Shown: one piece after another, positions 15,820 through 25,016 of the stretch
Position numbering within the stretch: position 1 is the stretch's first letter
How the letters are laid out: each line of letters starts with the position of its first letter
Source of the DNA: Dethiosulfatarculus sandiegensis
GTDB lineage: Bacteria > Desulfobacterota > Desulfarculia > Desulfarculales > Desulfarculaceae
Reading direction: 5' to 3'
Assembly: GCF_000931935.2 (NCBI RefSeq)
Contig: NZ_AZAC01000002.1
Coordinates: 124,001 to 188,000, forward strand
DNA: 64,000 nucleotides
The notes under the pieces: generated by a model
Told to the model about the DNA's origin: nothing
Databases searched by the model: none
The model's input: only the letters and a program-made list of their open reading frames with translations
Translations under genes and position numbers: made by a program

Positions 15820-16596
15820 ATGCCCGGGTTGAGCGCTGCCCTGATCTGTAGAAATGAAGAGGAAAACCTGCCTGCCTGGCTGGAATCGGTTTCGGCCTTT
15901 GCCGATGAAGTGGTGGCTGTGGACTCCGGTTCTACCGACAACAGCCTGGCCGTTTTAAAGGAGGCGGGCGCCAAGGTTCGGTCCAGGGATTGGACTGGTT
16001 ACGCAGACCAGCGAAACGCCGCCATGGATATGTGCACCGGCGACTGGATTGTTTTTCTGGATGCCGACGAACTGGTCGATCCGGAACTGGCCGCTTCCCT
16101 GAATTCCCTGAAGCAGGATAAAACAGGAGAATACGCAGGCTATGAGCTGGCTTTTAAGGTCTTTTTCTTTGGCCGCTTTTTAAGGCACGGCGGTTTTTTT
16201 CCGGAGCATCACTTAAGGCTGTTTCAAAGGGGAAAGGGCGGCTGGGCCAAGCGCCAGGTCCATGAAAGGCTTGAGGTCCAAGGCAAGGTGGGCAGGTTGC
16301 CGGGTTATGTGGAGCACTACTCCTATGACACGGTGGGTGAGTATATAAGCCGCATGCAGACCTACAGTGAACAGGCTGCCCGTCAGATGCATCTTTCCGG
16401 TAAAAAGACCACCCCCCTGGACGCCTGGTTTCACGGGTTTTGGAGCTTTTTCAACCGGTACCTCTTGCGCGGAGGTTTTTTGGACGGTTTTCAGGGCTAT
16501 CTGGCCGCGCGCATGGAATCTCTTTACACCCTCACCAAATACACCAGATTGTGGGAGATGAAAAAAGGAGGGGCCCAAAAACATGAAACTGAGTAG
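15820..16596 (+). CDS. GT2-family glycosyltransferase (WaaE/KdtX-like)
   Basis: A 258-residue GT-A enzyme that begins SAALICRNEEENLPAWLES, with the DxD-type motif in IVFLDADELVD, then PEHHLRLF and KRQVHERLEV, as in the WaaE/LgtF group that adds a hexose to the LPS inner core. A C-terminal amphipathic segment (about 205-245) fits peripheral membrane attachment. The start ATG is preceded by GGAGATG. The gene ends 14 nt inside the next coding region. Confidence 0.87.
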   Translation: MPGLSAALICRNEEENLPAWLESVSAFADEVVAVDSGSTDNSLAVLKEAGAKVRSRDWTGYADQRNAAMDMCTGDWIVFLDADELVDPELAASLNSLKQDKTGEYAGYELAFKVFFFGRFLRHGGFFPEHHLRLFQRGKGGWAKRQVHERLEVQGKVGRLPGYVEHYSYDTVGEYISRMQTYSEQAARQMHLSGKKTTPLDAWFHGFWSFFNRYLLRGGFLDGFQGYLAARMESLYTLTKYTRLWEMKKGGAQKHETE

Positions 16597-17221
16597 CTCA
16601 AGTTTTTTCGCTCCGCTCAGCCGCATCTGCGCAATTATATGCCTTGTATTTTTCTTGCTTTGCAGCTTTTCCGTTTTTGGGTACGCCCGGAATTTAAGCC
16701 CAGTGGACGGCTTTGAAAAATATATTGAGGAAGCCAAAAAACACCTTTTGGCCAAGGAACCGGCGGCCACCCTGGCCGCTTTGCGCAAGGCCACGGCCGA
16801 GGCCTGGCGCAGGTTTCCCTTTACAGCGGTGAACGTGCATCTGGTCGCTGCCCAGCCCGCGGGCTATGGCCGCTTCATCCCCCGGGTGGATAACGTCTTC
16901 CGCCCCGGCGAACCACTTATTCTTTATCTGGAGCCTGTGGGGTTTGTGGTCAAAGAGGATAAAAACACCGGCAAGTATCGCTACCGCCTGGTGGCGGATT
17001 TCAATATGGTCGATGCCTGGGGCAGGGTGGTCAGCGGCCGCCGCACTGTGGGCCGTTTTGAAGGCGAGACAGCCCAGTTTCCAGACCGTTATCCCCTTAC
17101 CTTTACCTACAGCCTTTCGGGCCTGCCGCCCGGAGAATACAAAGTGGAGACCATTATTCGGGATTTATTGGGCAAAAAGAGCCACACTGTTGTGACACCC
17201 ATCAGGGTGGAGGGACCTTAG
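16583..17221 (+). CDS. Exported protein of unknown function in the glycan operon
   Basis: A 212-residue protein with a long signal peptide or anchor (about 1-35: ICAIICLVFFLLCSFSVFGYA). The mature part has a helical segment (ATLAALRKATAEAWRR) then a beta-rich domain with FRPGEPLILYLEP and a C-terminal LSGLPPGEYKVETIIRDL, reminiscent of extracellular Ig-like or carboxypeptidase-regulatory folds. It overlaps the GT2 gene by 14 nt with an RBS (aaaggagg) inside that gene, so co-translation is likely. Function is unknown; a periplasmic envelope role is inferred. Confidence 0.75.
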   Translation: MKLSSSSFFAPLSRICAIICLVFFLLCSFSVFGYARNLSPVDGFEKYIEEAKKHLLAKEPAATLAALRKATAEAWRRFPFTAVNVHLVAAQPAGYGRFIPRVDNVFRPGEPLILYLEPVGFVVKEDKNTGKYRYRLVADFNMVDAWGRVVSGRRTVGRFEGETAQFPDRYPLTFTYSLSGLPPGEYKVETIIRDLLGKKSHTVVTPIRVEGP

Positions 17222-17226
17222 GCACA

Positions 17227-17330
17227 CCCCCAAAATCAAAGATTTTCGGGGACCCCGCGTAAGTACATCCCCAAAAATCTGCGATTTTCCGGGGACCCCG
17301 TAAGAGCACCCTGAAATGTCAAGGCACTTC
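17227..17330. repeat. Tandem hairpin array of the GGGGACCCC family (locus A)
   Basis: Two hairpins of the pattern CCCC-A-rich arm-loop-GATTTT-GGGG followed by ACCCCG lie at 17227-17256 and 17269-17299, 42 nt apart. A degenerate third (CTGAAATGTC/GCACTTCAG) follows near 17311-17332. The stem sequence differs from that at 50865-50941 but the GGGGACCCC tail is shared. The array sits after the last gene of the glycan operon. Confidence 0.7.
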
Positions 17331-17502
17331 AGAGAACGGCAAGATTACCCACTGGAATTTTGAGCACTTTGGGGATCCGGGAAGAGCGGTGGTAAAGACG
17401 TGTGGCGGATTCGAATTGGGGATTTTGTTTTTTCAGGTCCGGGGGAGGGAAGCTCAAAGGCCATCCAGGCCCATTTGAGCGGAGGTATGGGCAGGGGAAT
17501 GG

Positions 17503-17545
17503 ATTTTAAAAAGAAAAGGCCGTCCCTTTTTTAAGGGAACGGCCT
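17503..17545 (-). terminator. Intrinsic terminator downstream of etfA
   Basis: Stem AGGCCG(T)CCCTT/AAGGGAACGGCCT with one bulge, followed on the minus strand by TTTTCTTTTT; it starts about 20 bp after the etfA stop. The remaining sequence from 17333 to 17500 holds no gene that I can support. Confidence 0.8.
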
Positions 17546-17566
17546 GGTTGTTTGGTCGAAGCTTTT

Positions 17567-18532
17567 CTAGCCGGCGCTTTTGCATTCCTCGGTCAGGGCC
17601 GGGACTACGTCAAACAGGTCGCCAACTACAGAGAAGTCGGCTTTCTGGTGAATCGGTGCGTCCGGGTCTTTGTTGATGGCCACGATGACCTTGGAGGAAC
17701 CCATGCCCGCCAGGTGCTGGATGGCTCCCGAGATGCCGCAGGCAATATAGAGGTTGGGGGTGACAACCTTGCCGGTCTGTCCCACCTGGTCGCCATGGGG
17801 ACGCCAACCCGCGTCCACCGCGGAACGGGAAGCGCCCACAGCGGCGTTCAAAAGGGAGGCCAGCTCTTCCAGGATGGCGAAGTTGTCCGAATCCTTCATG
17901 CCCCTGCCGCCGCTGACAATAATGGTGGCCTCGGTAAGATCCACCTTGCCTTCTTCTTCTTTTTCCACTTTGGTGCACTGGGCTTTGATCTCGGCGACTT
18001 CGGCGCTGAATTCTTCAACCACCGCTTCGCCGCCTGTTTCGGCTATTTCAAAGACATTGGGGCGCAATGACGCTATCTGCAGGTCGCTTGCGATCCTTAC
18101 GTCCGCATAGACCTTGCCCGCATACATGGGGCGGGTGGCTATCAGATTGCCGTCTTCAACTTTGATGGCGGTGCAGTCCACGGCCACGCCTGCGTCCAGT
18201 TTGGCGGCCAGGCGTCCGGCCAGGTCCTTACCCTGCATGGAGGCCCCGAAAAGCACTGCCTTGGGGGCTTTTTCCTTGATGATCCCGGCCAAGGCCAGGC
18301 TGTAGGCGTCTGTGGTGTATTGGGCAAAGGCCTCGTTATCCGCATGGAAAACTTTGGCCACGCCGTATTTACCCAGTTCTTTGGCTTTATCGGCCATACC
18401 CTGGCCCAAGACCACGGCCGCGACTTCGCCGCCCAGATCAGCGGCTATCTTTTGCGCGGCTCCGGCAGCCTCAAACGTTACTTTACGGAACTCGCCGTCC
18501 CTGTGCTCGGCTATAACCCAAACATCTGCCAT
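17567..18532 (-). CDS. etfA: Electron transfer flavoprotein, alpha subunit
   Basis: A 321-residue FAD-binding subunit that pairs with EtfB to carry electrons from acyl-CoA and similar dehydrogenases. The N-terminal domain starts [15 protein letters not shown]. The C-terminal FAD domain has IIVSGGRGM and the family signature [20 protein letters not shown], then [15 protein letters not shown]. The ATG at 18532 follows GGAGTTTATATAAA; upstream extension to 18685 would overlap etfB and is rejected. It lies 61 bp after etfB in one operon with the TetR gene. Confidence 0.95.
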   Translation of the reverse strand: MADVWVIAEHRDGEFRKVTFEAAGAAQKIAADLGGEVAAVVLGQGMADKAKELGKYGVAKVFHADNEAFAQYTTDAYSLALAGIIKEKAPKAVLFGASMQGKDLAGRLAAKLDAGVAVDCTAIKVEDGNLIATRPMYAGKVYADVRIASDLQIASLRPNVFEIAETGGEAVVEEFSAEVAEIKAQCTKVEKEEEGKVDLTEATIIVSGGRGMKDSDNFAILEELASLLNAAVGASRSAVDAGWRPHGDQVGQTGKVVTPNLYIACGISGAIQHLAGMGSSKVIVAINKDPDAPIHQKADFSVVGDLFDVVPALTEECKSAG

Positions 18533-18593
18533 TTTATATAAACTCCTTCCGGGCGAAAGGTGCGATCCCTTTTCAGGAAAACAAAAAAACCTG

Positions 18594-19364
18594 TTAAATG
18601 ACCTTGGCCTCTTCCCGCAGGGCCTTGGCCAATCCGGCGGCCAGCTCTTGGGGAGTCTCACCCTCAATGGCGCGGCCTGCCGCACGCTCAGGCGGCGGGC
18701 TCAGGGCGATGACTTCTATTTTGTCATCCCTTTCCATGCCGAGGTCCGCAAGGGTCTTGGTCTCAAAAGGTTTTTTCTTTGCTTTCATAATGCCCGGCAG
18801 GCTGGCGTACCTGGGTTCATTCAGGCCCTTTTGGGCGGTAACCACCGCAGGCAGGGAAGCCTCCAGGGTCAGGGTCTGGCCTTCCACCGGCCTGGTGGCC
18901 ACTGCCTTGCCGTCTTCCACGGTAAGCTTGTTGATCACGGCCATCTGGGGCAGGTCCATGAACTCGGCCAAGGCTGCTCCGGCCAGGCCGCAGTCATCAT
19001 CCACCGCCCTCTGGCCAAAGAAAATGAGGTCCGGATTCAAGGGTTCAACCGCCTTGGCCAATATCTTGGCTACACCCACGGGGTCTGCGCCGTAGATATC
19101 ATCGTCTTCCACTAAAACGGCCTTGTCGGCGCCCATGGCCAGGGCGGTGCGCAAAGCCTCTGTGACCCGTTTGGGGCCTACGCCCACAACCGTTACTTCG
19201 CCGCCTTGGGCTTCCTTAATGCGCAAGGCTTCTTCCACGCCGAATTCGTCATAGGGATTCATCACCCACTTGATGTCCGAGGCGTCAATGTTTTTGCCGT
19301 CTGAGGCGATCTTGATTTGAGTTTCGGTGTCCGGTACTTGCTTTATGCACACCACTATGTTCAC
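18594..19364 (-). CDS. etfB: Electron transfer flavoprotein, beta subunit
   Basis: A 256-residue subunit. The start NIVVCIKQVPDTETQIKI, the AMP/FAD site VEDDDIYGADPVGVAKIL and LIFFGQRAVDDDCGLAGAALA match the family, as does the C-terminal GIMKAKKKPFETKTL. The GTG at 19364 is chosen because GGAGGAG lies 7 nt upstream and homology begins there. It is 84 bp downstream of the TetR gene; a FadR-type operator precedes that gene, so the pair is probably induced by acyl-CoA (inference). Confidence 0.94.
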   Translation of the reverse strand: MNIVVCIKQVPDTETQIKIASDGKNIDASDIKWVMNPYDEFGVEEALRIKEAQGGEVTVVGVGPKRVTEALRTALAMGADKAVLVEDDDIYGADPVGVAKILAKAVEPLNPDLIFFGQRAVDDDCGLAGAALAEFMDLPQMAVINKLTVEDGKAVATRPVEGQTLTLEASLPAVVTAQKGLNEPRYASLPGIMKAKKKPFETKTLADLGMERDDKIEVIALSPPPERAAGRAIEGETPQELAAGLAKALREEAKVI

Positions 19365-19448
19365 GGTGAGCTCCTCCTTCCTGTTTCTGCTACGTTGGAG
19401 GGAACTACTTGTGTTATCGCAACCGTGGGCGGTCGGTGGCGACACGTA

Positions 19449-20054
19449 TTAGTTCCGAACCAATAGAACTCCATCTAAGAAATAGGAACTAATTTCAGTT
19501 GCCGCTGTCTCTATGGAATATTTCTTAACCGGAGACAGCACCCAATATCTGCTCATTTCGTCCAAGGCTCCGAAAAAGGCCCTTTTGAAGATTCCCGGCT
19601 TTACATCCTGCCTGAAAACGCCCTTTCCCTGCCCTTCCTTGACTATGTCGCTGATAAGATTAAGGTATTCTCCAAATTGGATAACCTTGTATTCCTTCAT
19701 GAATTTGGAAGACTGACGTATCTCAACCTGAATAATTTCAGCCAATTCCTTGTGTTCTTCCACCAGACGCAGGTGGTTCAAGGCAAATTGTTTCAGTTTT
19801 TCCACCGGATCATCATAGTCGCTCATCGCCAGGCGGACTTTTTGTAAGATGGCGGCCATCTCTTCTTCAAACAGGCTTATCAGAATATCGTCTTTATTTT
19901 GAAAGTACAGATAGATAGTTCCGTCGGCCACCTTGGCTGCCCGGGCTATCTCGCTGACCTTGGAGTTGTAAAACCCGTTTCTGGCAAATACTTTCAGCGC
20001 CGCCTGGATGATTCTACGATGTTTATCACTGTTTTTCTTGGATGATTGGCTCAA
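19449..20054 (-). CDS. TetR-family regulator, FadR-type (acyl-CoA responsive, predicted)
   Basis: A 201-residue TetR protein with an N-terminal HTH (about 12-58: RRIIQAALKVFARNGFYNSK, AKVADGTIYLYFQNKDDIL) and a C-terminal helical ligand domain. N-terminal motif and gene context match Bacillus-type FadR (YsiA), which represses fatty-acid degradation and etf genes until bound by long-chain acyl-CoA. A site identical to that consensus lies 45 bp upstream (20099-20116), arguing for autoregulation and control of etfBA. The start codon is TTG with only a weak RBS. Confidence 0.85.
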   Translation of the reverse strand: MSQSSKKNSDKHRRIIQAALKVFARNGFYNSKVSEIARAAKVADGTIYLYFQNKDDILISLFEEEMAAILQKVRLAMSDYDDPVEKLKQFALNHLRLVEEHKELAEIIQVEIRQSSKFMKEYKVIQFGEYLNLISDIVKEGQGKGVFRQDVKPGIFKRAFFGALDEMSRYWVLSPVKKYSIETAATEISSYFLDGVLLVRN

Positions 20055-20098
20055 GGGCTTTCAATCCCGTTTTAAAAGGGTGAGTTGGCTGGTTATAA

Positions 20099-20116
20099 TG
20101 AATGACTATTCATTCA
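20099..20116. promoter_or_regulatory. FadR-type TetR operator
   Basis: TGAATGACTATTCATTCA is a 7-bp perfect inverted repeat with a 4-nt centre and fits the Bacillus FadR consensus TGAATGAMTANTCATTCA at all 18 positions. It lies upstream of the TetR-etfB-etfA unit. Confidence 0.85.
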
Positions 20117-20245
20117 AATCACTAGCACGCCATAAAGTATCTGTCAACGGCTTTTTCACCCTTGCCAAGGTTGGCACTATAACCCGAGGCCGTAAAAAAT
20201 GGCAAGAAAAACCTTGTTCCTGATCTGCGATTACATAGAGTGTAA

Positions 20246-21256
20246 TCAATGGTTTTTCCGATACCTGCGCAGTTTGCGTACGGCCTTTCTATGCTCGCGG
20301 TAGTTACTGCTGAAGTAATGGCTGCCGTCGCCTTTCGCTACAAAATAGATGGATTTAGTCTTGGCGGGTTCCAGGGCCGCTGCCAGGCTTGCCTGGCCTG
20401 GGGAACAGATGGGGCCGGGCGGCAGACCCCTGTGCAGATAGGTGTTAAAGGGCGAGGGATATTCCAGATCCTTTTTTGTGAGCGTACCTTTGAAATCGGG
20501 TATGCCGTAGATCACCGTGGGGTCTGCCTGCAGGCGCATGCCCTTTTTCAAGCGGTTGTGGTAAACGCTTGAAATCAGTTTTCTTTCCTCCGGGAGTCTG
20601 GCTTCTTTTTCTATTATGCTGGCCAGGGTGACAACCTGGAGGCGGGAGAGGCCGGAAGCATTTCCCTTTTGGGCGAGTTTGTTCCATTTGGCCGTGAAAC
20701 GCTTGACCATAATGGTGAGGACCTGCCTGGCCTTGACCCCCTTGGGCAAGAGATAGGTGTCCGGAAACAAAAAACCCTCCAGGCTGGGAGCCCGGATGCC
20801 CAGGGCGGCAATGAATTCCGGGTCGGTAAAGAGATTGTCGGCTCCGGTCATATTGATCACCCCCGAGGCGGCCAGGCGAGCCTTGATTTGCTTTAAATTA
20901 AAGCCTTCGGGTATGATTAGCTGATGCAACCGCACCTTGCCCCGAGTGAGGGCCTCTAGAATCCGGCGATTGGTAAAATGCGGGCTTAAGGAGTATTCAC
21001 CGGCCTTTAAGGACCCTGCCTGATTGCTTAGCCTGGCGGCTATGACAAACAGGCTGGCCGAGTCTGTGACCTTTTTTTCCTCAAGTAATTTGGCAATGGC
21101 GCTGATGCCGAGCCCCTGGGGCACCTCCACGATTATTTCGGTTTTTTCAGTGCCGCATCTATGATCCAGGATCAAGGGCTTGGCTATCAGAAAAGCAAAA
21201 ACGGCCAATAGCAATAAGGTCAGGATAATCAGGGGGACGAGCAGTTTCTTTTTCAC
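20246..21256 (-). CDS. mltG: Endolytic murein transglycosylase MltG
   Basis: A 336-residue YceG-family protein that cleaves nascent glycan strands at the periplasmic face. One TM helix (about 5-27) is followed by a LysM-like part and the catalytic region: FPDTYLLPKG, the active Glu in LASIIEKEARLPEERKLISS, VYHNRLKKGMRLQADPTVIYG, then SPFNTYLHRGLPPGPICSPG. All landmark motifs are intact. The GTG start overlaps the ruvX stop by 4 nt (GTGA), so the genes are coupled, an arrangement common in many bacteria. Confidence 0.94.
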   Translation of the reverse strand: MKKKLLVPLIILTLLLLAVFAFLIAKPLILDHRCGTEKTEIIVEVPQGLGISAIAKLLEEKKVTDSASLFVIAARLSNQAGSLKAGEYSLSPHFTNRRILEALTRGKVRLHQLIIPEGFNLKQIKARLAASGVINMTGADNLFTDPEFIAALGIRAPSLEGFLFPDTYLLPKGVKARQVLTIMVKRFTAKWNKLAQKGNASGLSRLQVVTLASIIEKEARLPEERKLISSVYHNRLKKGMRLQADPTVIYGIPDFKGTLTKKDLEYPSPFNTYLHRGLPPGPICSPGQASLAAALEPAKTKSIYFVAKGDGSHYFSSNYREHRKAVRKLRRYRKNH

Positions 21257-21693
21257 GCTTCAGGTTCCTTATGGGCATCCAGGTAGCGTTTGAGAATCAC
21301 TTGGGCAGCCAGCTTATCCACTGCCTGGCGCCTTTTTTGGCGGGAAACATCCGCCTCTAAAAGCACCTGCTCCGCTTCCACAGTGGTCTCAAATTCATCT
21401 ATGAATTCAAGGGGCAGGCCACAGAAACGCTCCAGCCTCTTGCCAAAACGCATAATATGCTCGGCAGCCGGGCCCAGTTCACTCTCCGAGCGCTTGGGCA
21501 GGCCCATGACGATCAGCGCCACTTCGTGTTCCAAGATCAGGCCCCTGATGGCCTTGAGGTCCTTGTCTCGGTTTATTTGGGGCAGAACGCAAAGGGGCAG
21601 GGCAATTGAGGCGGTTTCATCGCTGATTGCCACTCCTATACGGCTTTTGCCGTAGTCGAGGGCCAGTATGCGGGTTTTGGTTTGCAGAGGCAT
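21253..21693 (-). CDS. ruvX: RuvX/YqgF-family putative pre-16S rRNA nuclease
   Basis: A 146-residue RNase-H-fold protein: ILALDYGKSRIGVAISD with the first catalytic Asp, LIVMGLPKRSESELGP, EFIDEFETTVEA and RRQAVDKLAAQVILKRYLD. This matches the YqgF family's usual length and motif order. It is thought to process 16S rRNA 5' ends and is listed as a Holliday-junction resolvase homologue. It is coupled to mltG. Confidence 0.93.
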   Translation of the reverse strand: MPLQTKTRILALDYGKSRIGVAISDETASIALPLCVLPQINRDKDLKAIRGLILEHEVALIVMGLPKRSESELGPAAEHIMRFGKRLERFCGLPLEFIDEFETTVEAEQVLLEADVSRQKRRQAVDKLAAQVILKRYLDAHKEPEA

Positions 21694-22050
21694 TAGGCTA
21701 TTATGATGATTTCATTTCCAGGCGACAAGTTGTGAAATTTTCAAATTCATATCTATCTGAAAAATAGGTCGAAAGCCAGGTGATTTCGGTAATGCCCTTT
21801 GTTTGAGGGCGTTTTCGGTGAAAGTTGCGCCCTTCTTCAAGGAGGCGTCATCAACGGAAAAGGTTACCGTTTGAGTGCTAAATTATATAACCCCTTATAC
21901 AGACGGGATAACCATGCTAAAATTTTAACTAACAGGTTGCAGACTTTGACTATGGCCCTGATTTTGGGCCTGTTCAGGAACCGGCCTTGGGCTGCTTAAC
22001 CGGTTTTTCCGCCAAGTGCCCTTGTTCAGAGGGCGGGGAGTGTGCAAATC
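21694..22050. other. Intergenic region between ruvX and a receiver gene
   Basis: About 355 bp of divergent upstream sequence. A 66-codon frame at 21799-21999 starts with ATG but has no RBS and no recognisable content; I do not call it. The half nearer ruvX is AT-rich and should contain its promoter. Confidence 0.4.
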
Positions 22051-22512
22051 ATGGCCCAGTATCTGGATGTGATAATCCTGGATGATGATCCCATTGTGTG
22101 CCGGGTCTTAAAGGAGATCGTCACCTCTTTCTATGATTGGGGAAGCGTTCATACCTTTACGGATTTTTTAGAGGCCCGCACCTATTGTTTTGAGCGGGAC
22201 ACCAGCGTGGCTATTTTTATTCTGGACGTTTTTTTAAACGACAAAAGCGCCTTTGACTTTATAAACGAGATTAAGTTGCATTACCCCATGGCCCCGCAGG
22301 ATACAGTGGTCATCACCGGTCAGGCCAGTGACGATGTGGTTGACCTGTGCATCACCACCGGGGTGAACCATCTCTTTGAAAAACCGGTAAGGCGCTATGC
22401 CCTGCAACTGGCCATCAGGGCCATTGCCAGTAAATACATTTCTTTTGCCCAGAAGCTGATGCAGGACCCGGATTTTGCCGCCGATGTCAAGAGGCTCGAG
22501 TCCCGGGACTGA
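22051..22512 (+). CDS. Stand-alone response-regulator receiver protein
   Basis: A 153-residue receiver: VIILDDDPIVCRVL (acidic triad), phospho-acceptor Asp in IFILDVFLNDKSAF, Thr in VVITGQASDD and Lys in HLFEKPVRR, all conserved. A C-terminal helical tail of about 30 residues has no output domain. The ATG at 22051 is chosen (GGGGAG about 10 nt upstream) over the in-frame GTG at 22042. It is isolated; no kinase is adjacent, so the partner is unknown. It diverges from the other four receivers in the window. Confidence 0.85.
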   Translation: MAQYLDVIILDDDPIVCRVLKEIVTSFYDWGSVHTFTDFLEARTYCFERDTSVAIFILDVFLNDKSAFDFINEIKLHYPMAPQDTVVITGQASDDVVDLCITTGVNHLFEKPVRRYALQLAIRAIASKYISFAQKLMQDPDFAADVKRLESRD

Positions 22513-22864
22513 TTTTTTCCATAGCCGCCCCTTTAATTACCGCTCAAAAAAGAGCTTCCCTGTAACCGGGGAAAGGTGTTTAGGGCGAAGCTTTATTCTT
22601 TTCACTTCCGTTTGATCTTAATTTCGCTTCGCTTGAGGGGAAGACGGAATCCCTTTGCGTGATTTTGCATTATCAGCCGGAAAGGTGATCTATTCCCATT
22701 CCGCATCGGCTGTAAAAAGCGCTATGCTTGACTAGGCTTGCCTCAGAGCCATATATTTGTCTGGTCAAGAGGTCCGAAAGGCCGCAAGGCAATTTGGGAC
22801 ACCTTGCCCGAGCAGTAAAAGACTTGTAAATTCATGCGCCCCGAATACATAAGGAAATTAATTC
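22513..22864. other. Upstream region of selB
   Basis: About 350 bp without a coding frame that I can support. Its right half contains a sigma-70-like promoter (listed separately) and a leader of about 100 nt that includes gccgcaaggcaa; no known riboswitch is recognised. Confidence 0.45.
22728..22757 (+). promoter_or_regulatory. Candidate sigma-70 promoter for selB
   Basis: TTGACT (22728-22733), an 18-bp spacer, then TATATT (22752-22757); a start near 22764 would leave a 100-nt leader before the selB ATG. Confidence 0.5.
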
Positions 22865-24772
22865 ATGAAGCAGATCGTCCTGGGAACGGCCGGCCATATT
22901 GACCACGGCAAGACAACCCTTATAAAGGCCCTTACCGGAATTGAGACAGACCGACTCAAAGAGGAGAAGAAAAGGGGCATTACCATTGAATTGGGTTTTG
23001 CCTATCTGGATCTTCCCTCAGGTCAGCGCCTGGGCATAGTTGACGTTCCGGGTCATGAAAAGTTCGTCAAGAACATGGTGGCGGGGGCTGCGGGAATAGA
23101 TATGGTGGCGCTTATCATTGCCGCTGATGAAGGCGTGATGCCTCAGACCAGGGAGCATATGGACATATGCTCTCTTTTGGGGGTGGAAAAGGGCCTGGTT
23201 GTCCTCACCAAAGTGGATATGGTGGATGAGGAATGGCTGGAGCTGGTCACCGAAGACGTGAACGAGTATCTGGAAGGAACCTTTCTGGAAGGGGCCAACG
23301 TGCTGCCCGTATCCTCCACCACGGGCCAGGGTCTGGATGAATTAAAGGCGGAACTGGACCGGCTGGCCGGGGAGATGACCGAACGCTCGGCCCAGGGGCC
23401 TTTCCGTTTGCCTGTGGACCGGGTCTTTACCATGAAGGGTTTCGGCACCGTGGTCACCGGCACCGTGGTTGACGGCAAGGTTGAGCTGGGCCAGGAAATC
23501 GAGGTCATGCCCCAGGGGGTCAAGGCCAAGGTCAGGGGCGTTCAGGTGCACAATGAAGAGGTGGAGATCGCCCGCCGGGGGCAGCGCACCGCCATTAACC
23601 TGCAGGGGCTTGGCAAAAGCGATCTGAACCGGGGTGACGTACTTAGCCAAAGCGGGGTTCTTACTCCTTCTCTATGGGTTGATGTGGAGCTGACTGCTCT
23701 GGAAGATATGCAAAGGCCATTGAAACACAGGGCCCCGATCAGGTTTCATACCGGCTCCAGTGAGATCATGGGCCGAATAATGCTTCTGGACAGGGATGAG
23801 ATGGCCGCCGGTGAAAAGGTGCTTTGTCAGCTCAGGCTGGAGAATATGGTGGCCGTGGCCGCAGGCGACCGCCTGGTTTTGCGTTCCTATTCGCCTGTAA
23901 CCACCATTGCGGGCGGTCATATCCTGCATCCCCATCCCGGTCGTCACAAACGCAACCAGCCCGTGGTGATGGCCGACCTGGAGACCTTGCGTTCCGGCGA
24001 CCCCAAAGACCGCATAATCGTGCATGTGCGTTTGGCCGAGGCCAAGGGAATGAGTTTAAAGGAGCTTCTGCCCTTGACCAATCTTGGCTCCAAGGTTTTG
24101 AATAATTTGTTGTCCGATATGCTCTCCAAACAGGAGCTGGTGCGTTTCGACAAGGAAAACGGGGTGTTCTTGGAAGCCAAGGTCTTAGCCGGGCTGATTG
24201 AGAACGCAGAAAACATGGTCGGTGAGTATCATCATCTGAATCCCCTTAAACCCGGCATTTCCAAGGAAGAGCTTAAGCAGCGCCTCGGCCGGGATATTTC
24301 ACCCAAGCTCTTTAATTACATTTTGAAAAAAATGACTGATGGGAACACCTTAAAGGCGGAAAAAGATATATTGCGCCTGCCTGGCCATGAGGTTCGCCTG
24401 GCCGAGGATGAAGAGGCCTTGAAGAAAAAGTTGCTCAACGCCATTGAAAAAGGCGGCTTTACTCCGCCCAGACCCAGAGAGGTGGTGGAGGGCGACGACC
24501 TTAAGCACGCCAAGGAATTGTTGCGCCATATGGTGGATGAAGGCGTGTTGGTGAAGGTGAAGGAAGACCTTTATTACCACCATGAATCCTTAAATGAGAT
24601 TAAAACCCGTTTGGGTGATTATTTGAAGGAAAACGAGCGGATCACCACCCCCGAATTCAAGGATCTCACCGGGCTTTCCCGTAAATATCTGATTCCCCTT
24701 TTGGAGTACTTTGACACCAGCCTGTTCACCATGCGGGTGGGAGAAGAGCGTATATTGCGCAAAAGAAGCTGA
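22865..24772 (+). CDS. selB: Selenocysteine-specific elongation factor SelB
   Basis: A 635-residue translation factor that delivers Sec-tRNA(Sec) to UGA codons marked by a SECIS hairpin. The GTPase domain has G1 [13 protein letters not shown], the switch region [19 protein letters not shown]3 [11 protein letters not shown] and G4 LTKVDMV. The beta-barrel domains start near 175 ([17 protein letters not shown]). The C-terminal 250 residues contain the winged-helix repeats that bind SECIS, including [20 protein letters not shown]. Full family length. With selA at 38902 it shows that this organism makes selenoproteins; selC is not in the window. Confidence 0.96.
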   Translation: MKQIVLGTAGHIDHGKTTLIKALTGIETDRLKEEKKRGITIELGFAYLDLPSGQRLGIVDVPGHEKFVKNMVAGAAGIDMVALIIAADEGVMPQTREHMDICSLLGVEKGLVVLTKVDMVDEEWLELVTEDVNEYLEGTFLEGANVLPVSSTTGQGLDELKAELDRLAGEMTERSAQGPFRLPVDRVFTMKGFGTVVTGTVVDGKVELGQEIEVMPQGVKAKVRGVQVHNEEVEIARRGQRTAINLQGLGKSDLNRGDVLSQSGVLTPSLWVDVELTALEDMQRPLKHRAPIRFHTGSSEIMGRIMLLDRDEMAAGEKVLCQLRLENMVAVAAGDRLVLRSYSPVTTIAGGHILHPHPGRHKRNQPVVMADLETLRSGDPKDRIIVHVRLAEAKGMSLKELLPLTNLGSKVLNNLLSDMLSKQELVRFDKENGVFLEAKVLAGLIENAENMVGEYHHLNPLKPGISKEELKQRLGRDISPKLFNYILKKMTDGNTLKAEKDILRLPGHEVRLAEDEEALKKKLLNAIEKGGFTPPRPREVVEGDDLKHAKELLRHMVDEGVLVKVKEDLYYHHESLNEIKTRLGDYLKENERITTPEFKDLTGLSRKYLIPLLEYFDTSLFTMRVGEERILRKRS

Positions 24773-24832
24773 GCAATCAAAAAGGTTGGATTTGATTTTC
24801 CATTGCCGGTGGCTTGGGGGATGATGCGTGTT

Positions 24833-24848
24833 TGGCAAAATTGTTGCT
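24833..24848 (+). promoter_or_regulatory. Possible sigma-54 promoter upstream of ridA
   Basis: TGGCAAAATTGTTGCT has GG-N10-GC spacing and matches the TGGCA and TTGCT blocks. It leaves a leader of about 155 nt before ridA, and no enhancer or activator gene is near, so this may be chance. Confidence 0.35.
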
Positions 24849-25016
24849 GGCAAAGACTTGCTTTCACGTCTATATACCCAGTATGCAATAACTGTGTGGA
24901 AAAAAGTTTAACCATACGGAACGCTTCTTCTTCGTTGGGCGCTGAAGGCCCGCAAGGAATAATTAAAACAAGGCCCTGGCGGTTTTGCCGGACCAGATAA
25001 GGAAAGGTATTTTCAG

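Noticed and set aside
21799..21999. 66-codon frame between ruvX and the receiver gene
   Set aside because: No ribosome-binding site and no recognisable sequence pattern.
22560..22860. 6S RNA or other known housekeeping RNA upstream of selB
   Set aside because: I could not recognise the conserved core of 6S RNA, SRP RNA, tmRNA or RNase P RNA in this stretch.
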